From: Patagioenas fasciata
Lineage: Eukaryota; Chordata; Aves; Columbiformes; Columbidae
Assembly (NCBI RefSeq): GCF_037038585.1
Contig: NC_092541.1
Coordinates: 1,249,445 to 1,313,444, forward strand
Direction: 5' to 3'
DNA length: 64,000 nucleotides
Part shown: in pieces, positions 49,561-64,000 of the stretch
How positions within the stretch are numbered: position 1 is the first letter of the stretch
Layout of the letters: the number at the start of each line of letters is the position of its first letter
Translations under genes and position numbers: made by a program
The notes under the pieces: model-generated
The model's input: only the letters and a program-made list of their open reading frames with translations
What the model was told of the DNA's origin: nothing
Database searches by the model: none

Positions 49561-49564
49561 GCCG
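49500..49564 (+). other. STAT3: STAT3 non-coding exon 1 (start approximate)
   Basis: A CpG-rich leader ends at GACCGCCG with donor GTGAGCGC at 49565. In mammals STAT3 exon 1 is untranslated and the ATG lies in exon 2. Exon 2 here begins at 55137 after CCCAGCAG, where a tandem NAGNAG acceptor could shift the UTR by three bases. The 5' end is not determined. Confidence 0.65.
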
Positions 49565-52500
49565 GTGAGCGCGGGGGGCGGGCCCGGAGGGTCGGGGCTG
49601 TGGGTTCCGGGGGACTCGGTCGGTGCTGGGCTCCGGGGCTGGTTGACACCGGGGAGCCGGTGTCAGGGCCGCGGGTGCGCAGTCCCCGGTGCCCCTCAGG
49701 GCTCGGTGCCGCGGCCTCAGGTGCCGATGTCCCGGGGGCGGCCCGGGGCGGGGAGTGGCTCGGCTCGGCTGGGCTGGGCTGCTGACCCCGCGGTGCTTCG
49801 GGCCCCCCCGGGAGCGGCTCCTGCAGCGCCCACGGGGTGTCCGGTGTTCGGGGGCGGAGAGCGCGGCCCCCACCGCACTCAGGGCGGTCTTTCCCGGGGG
49901 CCGGCACCGCGGATACCCGGCGGTTTCGCTTTTGCTGGGAGGCGGCAGCTCGTTGCCTGTGAACGGAGCCCCCAGCAGCAGGTGAAGGCAACGCTCCGTG
50001 CTCCCGGGGAGCTGTAATTAGGGAGGTACTAATTAACCTAATCCTCTGGTCTTACAGTAAACGGGATTTCTTTCCTTCCTGCAGTTCCCAGCAGACACAG
50101 AGCAAGTTTTTGCTGGGCAGGGATGGCTCCCAGGAGCTGGAGAGCTGTCAAAGCGCTGTTGTGGGCTCGGTGTGGAGCTGGGTCTGTTGGTGGGCTGTGC
50201 TTACACCCCACAACCTCCAACAGAGCGCTTGAAGCCTAAATGGAGAGGGCAGAATGTCTGGAGAGGCAGGGCCAGAGAAGCTGCTGCTTGGTCTGGTTTC
50301 CGTGAGGATTGGGGGTGGGATCTCATGCGGTCCGTGCAGTTTGAGGGTTTCACTGTAGGACAGCCCTTGGGCCACAAATCCGAGGTTGCCTGAGCGAGGC
50401 TTTGGGACAGATGTTGATGCAGCCCGGAATTTCCATGCTGATGAAATTACTTACAACTGAGAGCCTGCCCGGTCCTGGGCAGACCGAGGCTCCAAGACCT
50501 GGTTGGCACCTCTATCAGAGCGGTGAGCTGGGGCTGCAATGCTGTCCCAAGGTGGGGGTGACACCTGTGCCTGTTGGAGGGGCACAGTGGGTGCTGGTGA
50601 GGGTGGCCCCGCTCCAGAGAAGGTCCTGTCTGCATCCGTGGGACACTGACCCTGCCTGTGCGATGACCCCATTCCCACCTTGCAGGCTGTTGTTGTCACC
50701 GTCACTCCCCAGCGCAGCCTCATCTTCTGTTTCCCCCAGATCTGTCCAGTGACAAGGACAGCAGGGGCATGTGGAGTCCTCTACCCCACGGTGTTGAACA
50801 CGTTACTGGCAGCTCCTTTGGCTAGAGTTACGTGTTGGGATGGAGCCTGGGGAGCTGCTGAGCTGCGATGAGGAGCAGCCAGTCGAGGTGTGGGGCTGAT
50901 CAGGGAACTCCGTGGCTTCGAGGTCACCCAGAGCCTCCCTCTGCCCTGTCACCTTCTCCTCTTTTTGCAAATCTCTGCATTGCTGGTATGTTTTTCACCT
51001 CCAGGGCTGACTTTGAAAACAAGAAGCAGAGCCAAGTTCTCCTAATAGCCCATTCAAAACTCGTGCTTGCGTTTGCCTGGAGCAATTAGCTGCTTTGTTG
51101 TAGAACAGCCTGTGGATGGTTGTGTGGAAGCAGGGCAGCCTGGTACAGCTGTTTTTAGGAAAACTGGGGCTCCCATGAAGTGTTGTTGATGGTGTCTGTC
51201 ATGGGCCTGTGATGCTCCCACTGGTGATAACTCTGTTAATGTGACCTGAGCAACGTTAGCGGTAATGGAGCTTCCTCCTGCTCCTGGCCCTGCAGGGATG
51301 GGGAATGTTATGGTCCTTCTAAGACCCCTCTAGTGATGCCCCCCGGAGTCATTGCTGCTCGTTGTGGGGGCACAGATGAGCGGTATTCCCAGGAGCACCC
51401 CAGAAAGCAGCTGAAGGCAGTTTGGGTGCTGCTTCCAGGGTGGGAGCCCCATTTCGAATAAGGCTGTTGGAGTGTACAGAGCTCACTCTTGTGCTCTGCC
51501 CTTGCAGTGGAGCTAAAGAAAGATGAACTTTACCTCTCGAGCTACTTTTAGCAGCTTCTCTCGGAGCTCTGGACAGCGTGTTTGCCGCTGGGCTTGCGTC
51601 ATGTCGTTCTTGGCCCTGGCCACATCAGTTGCTCCCTGGCTCCGTTCCAGAAGCGGGAGGGGAGGCGAAACCACAGGGACGGGCAAGCCCAGGAGAATCG
51701 GAAAGGTTCAACCCTCAGATCTCGAAACCTCAGCAAGGGAGGCTTCCCTGTGGCAGGGCTGGGCTGGGGAGAGGCTCCTGCGTGGGGTTTTGGGGCTGAG
51801 AAGATCAGAGCTTTGCCAGTACTGGTGACAGTGGCAGTGAGGGGTGTCACAAGGACCCTTTCCCTCGGGGATGGTTGGTGCTTCAGGCTGCCTGGCTGCT
51901 TTTTGTTGGTGCTGAAGCCCTTTGGGAGGGAGAGGAGGCTTTTCCCAGCTGGTCCTGCCTTCCTCCATCCTCCCGACTCCGCCAAAGGACGGGTGGTCTC
52001 TATCACAGATCCCCTGACCGGGGCTGGATACACTCCTGTCACCCGCTGCGGCAGAGCTGTCTCTGTTGGTGTGAGCCTGCGTTCCAGCAAAACATATCTC
52101 GAGGCTCTTCCCTTCTCACTGCTCTTGCGGTGGAGCATGGAGGGTTTTCCAGGTCAGGTTCTGGGTTTAAAACCTCACTGTGATCTGCTGCTTCTGCCCA
52201 GAGATCCCCAAGGTGGGAACTGGAGGCAGCGGCGACACGGAGCAGCGAACATGTCCGACCCTGGGGCTCGTACATCTGCTCAGCAGCGACTTCCTTGGCT
52301 CCCCCGGCTGTTTGCCTCTCCGGGAGCTGCCTGCGGTGGGAAGAGGCAGAGCTGCTCGTGTTCTGCTGCCTGCTAGTTCTGTTTTTCAGGGATCAGTGCG
52401 GCTGTGCGCGGTGCTGGGGCCCCGGCGGGGCATCGGCTTCCTGCGGCCGCCGAGCATGTGCTGCAGCGGGGACCGGGAGCACGGGCTGCCGCGGTGGCTC

Positions 52501-52647
52501 GTCCTGCGGCTCTTTGGGGCAGTGAGAAGTGGCCAGTTCCCCTCCAAATGTTGCTGCTGGGGGATTTGCCTTTGGCATTTCGGTGCTCTGCACAGTGGGG
52601 CTCCGGTACTGCCCTGAAATACCCAGGTTGTGGCTTTCTTGTGGAAG

Positions 52648-53110
52648 AGCTTAGAATCGTTTTGGTTGGAAAAGCCCCTCAAACTCATTGAGTCCAGCTG
52701 TTCCCCCACCCTCGGCACTGCCCTATGTCCTGAGAACCTCATGTCCGTCTGTCCAACCCTCCAGGAACGGTGACTCCAGCACTGCCCTGGGCAGCCTGTT
52801 CCAATGCCCCACAGCCCTTTGGGGAAGAAATTGTTCCCCAGATCCAACCTCAACCTCCCCTGGTGCAACTTGAGTCCATTTCCTTGCTGAACCCCCCAGG
52901 TCCCTCAGCCGCTCCCATCACACTTGTGCTCCAGCCCCTCACCAGCTCCGTTCCTTTCTCCCCGCTCGCTCCAACACCTCAAGGACTTTATTGGTGTGAG
53001 GGGCCCAAAACTGCCCCCAGGACTGGAGGTTTGGCTTCCCCAGTGCCCAGCACGGAGGAACAATCGCTGCCCTGGGCCTACTGGCCACACCAGTGCTACC
53101 AGTTCCAAAC
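52648..53110 (-). mobile_element. CR1 LINE 3' fragment
   Basis: Reversed CR1 (TTAGAATCGTTTTGGTTGG, then AAAGCCCCTCAAACTC), continuing about 460 bp to GGCCACACCAGTG. It is related to 32590-32940 and 60634-60862 but longer, and sits in STAT3 intron 1. Confidence 0.92.
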
Positions 53111-54117
53111 AGGCTGGTGAAACGCCCCCATATGCTGGGCCACTGTCACAGTACCACGATAGGAAATGCCGTGGGCAGAGCTCACTGGGATTCTGGTGGC
53201 TTGTAGGTGTTCAGCTCTTTCCCATGGCCCATTATCTGTTGGTTTTTCACCCCAGAAGCGGCACCGCGCTGTTCACGCCTCCGAGAGCGAGCGAGAAGGG
53301 CTGTGAGCACTGTGCAGCTGCTGCGTGGGGGCAGAGCTGCCCACGCTGCTGCAGCCGGACAGACAGACAGACAGCAGCAAAGAGGTCAATCCCTGCACAA
53401 CGGGGGCTCTCATGTGATGCCCCATTTGTCACCACAACCTGATGGCCCAGCTGTTTACGTTCGACAGCCGCAGAAAGCGAAAGCTCTGGGGTCGCAGTGA
53501 CCCGGTGGCATCAAACCACGTCTTACTCGGAGGCTGAAGGAGCGTCTCTAGTTTACAGGCTCCTGCACAGCCAGTGTCTCTCTGTCTTTCATCCCTTTCA
53601 CTTCTTGCTCCATTGAAAACGGACTCGGTTCACGTGTCATCCCGGAGCATTGAACCACAGGGTTGTTGTTCAAGGTGAATGTTTTTGGGACTGTTCAGCG
53701 CTGTGAAATTCTAAAGAACTCTTGAACTCTGTGTCAGGTGCCAGCATCTGTGTCCTCCCTGTATCTCAGTCCATGACAGGGTGTTCCCCCTTTCTCTTCT
53801 CTTACAAAAATCATCCACAAAAAACAGGGAAAGAGTCAGGTGCGGCAAACGTCAGGAGAGCACGACCCTTCTTGTGCTTCTTGGAATCTGCACAAGCACC
53901 CAGCTCCCCATCGAGGTCCAAAACTCCTGCCTGACGCTGCTGCGTGCCCAGGGAACTCTTATTGCTGTTAAACCTTCATCAATATCTGTCCTGCCTAATG
54001 AAATCCTGCCTGGCTCCTGCATGGAGCAGCTGCGCTCTCTGCAGGGCTGGGTGTGCTCCTGGTGGCTTTGCTGACTCCCAGCCCATCCTGGAGCCCAGAG
54101 CAGAGCTGATGACTCTT

Positions 54118-54172
54118 TGGAGGGGCATAAACCCCACCTGGAGGGGCGTAAATCCCACCTGGAGGGGCGGCA
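54118..54172. repeat. 21-bp tandem repeat
   Basis: Two full 21-bp units (TGGAGGGGCATAAACCCCACC and a variant with two changes) plus a third partial unit, in STAT3 intron 1. Confidence 0.9.
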
Positions 54173-54987
54173 CAGCCTTTTCCTCCCAGGCTCTGTGCAC
54201 TGGGTGCTGCTCTGTGCCAGCCACTTCTCCCCCCTTGGCACCTCCTGGGGTGTTTGCTGTGATTTTTTTGCCTTTGCTTTGCTCCGTGGGGCTGCCCCCT
54301 CCATGATTTGCTCTGGCAGAGCCCTGATCTGAGCCTGGGGCTCGTGGCCGCTGCCAGGCCCTTATCTGCGTCCCCACGGCCCAGCTGGCGCGTCCCTTGC
54401 TGCAGTGACCTTTGGGATGTGCAAACAGCTTTCCGCAGGGCGGTGACGTTTTGCTCCGTGACTCCTCTTCCTGAGCGCAGCTCGCCGTCCCCTCCTTAGC
54501 CTTAGCTCCGTTTCCATCCATGCACGAGGCGCTAACTCGAAAATTGCTCCTTCCTTGTTTCTGTTGTTTCCCGGCAGTCTCCGCCTTCTGCACTTACTGT
54601 AAGCTCTGCAGATCCTTCCCTGCCTCCCGGAGCCAACAGGCACGTGTGCCTGGAAGACGCTGGCACCAGGTTAAAGCCGTGTACCTATCGCTGGTGACCT
54701 GCGTGCCCCAAATCCCTCTTTCCCACCATGGAAAGACGGTGGGAAAGCTTTGGGAAATGGTGCCTCCCTCCAGGAGAAAGCTTTGCCGAAGGCAGGCGGC
54801 TCCCATGCGAGGAAGCTCAGTGCTCACCAGGTTGAAGCTCAGCTCATAAAGCTGAGCGCAAAGCCACATTTCATGTGCTCGAGGAGCTCCTGCGTGGGTC
54901 TGTGGGTTTTGGTGACCTTAGGAGCTGCCTATGATGTAACTTTTACCCCTAGGCTGAATCTGTAGTGTGAGGAACAGCATGAAGTGA

Positions 54988-63968
<8,981 letters not shown>

Positions 63969-64000
63969 GCTGCTCCCCCAGCGCTCGCAGGGCCCCCCCA

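Noticed and set aside
49156-50017. Overlapping 200-codon open frames on both strands near the STAT3 promoter
   Set aside because: CpG island with few stop codons by composition; Arg/Pro/Ala-rich with no motifs, and located over the untranslated exon and the start of intron 1.

Overview
The window is vertebrate nuclear DNA, almost certainly from a bird. It holds four multi-exon protein genes with consensus GT-AG introns. It also holds about a dozen CR1 LINE fragments, the dominant bird retroposon, and short introns with GC-rich promoters typical of an avian microchromosome. The gene order NAGLU(-) / ATP6V0A1(-) / CAVIN1(+) / STAT3(+) matches the human 17q21 block, with the same relative orientations. 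I found no bacterial, phage or viral genes, no tRNA or rRNA genes, no CRISPR array and no LTR element.

Layout: 1-2392 is the 5' two thirds of NAGLU on the minus strand; its last exon runs off the left edge. 2393-5441 is a GC-rich intergenic stretch plus the probable ATP6V0A1 3' UTR. 5442-30607 is the complete ATP6V0A1 coding region on the minus strand: 22 coding exons, including a 25-codon cassette exon and an 18-nt microexon. About 30.7-31.1 kb is its CpG-rich promoter, with two palindromic CREs and a 13-bp minisatellite. 31.1-33.9 kb is intergenic with one CR1. 33960-47216 is CAVIN1, two exons around a 12.2-kb intron, followed by a 1.8-kb 3' UTR ending at an AATAAA at 49006. Only about 0.5 kb later lies the STAT3 CpG promoter and non-coding first exon; the 23 STAT3 coding exons run from 55156 to 63968, where the stop codon sits 32 nt before the window edge.

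The four genes do not form a pathway. NAGLU is a lysosomal heparan-sulfate glycosidase and ATP6V0A1 is the proton-channel subunit of the V-ATPase that acidifies lysosomes and synaptic vesicles. CAVIN1 is the caveolar coat protein and STAT3 is the cytokine-activated transcription factor. I saw no undescribed system. The points most worth a second look are isoform-level: loss of the STAT3-beta splice acceptor, a retained tandem donor at the Ser701 position, two alternative exons in ATP6V0A1, a perfect undecad duplication in CAVIN1, and inverted CR1 pairs flanking exon blocks.
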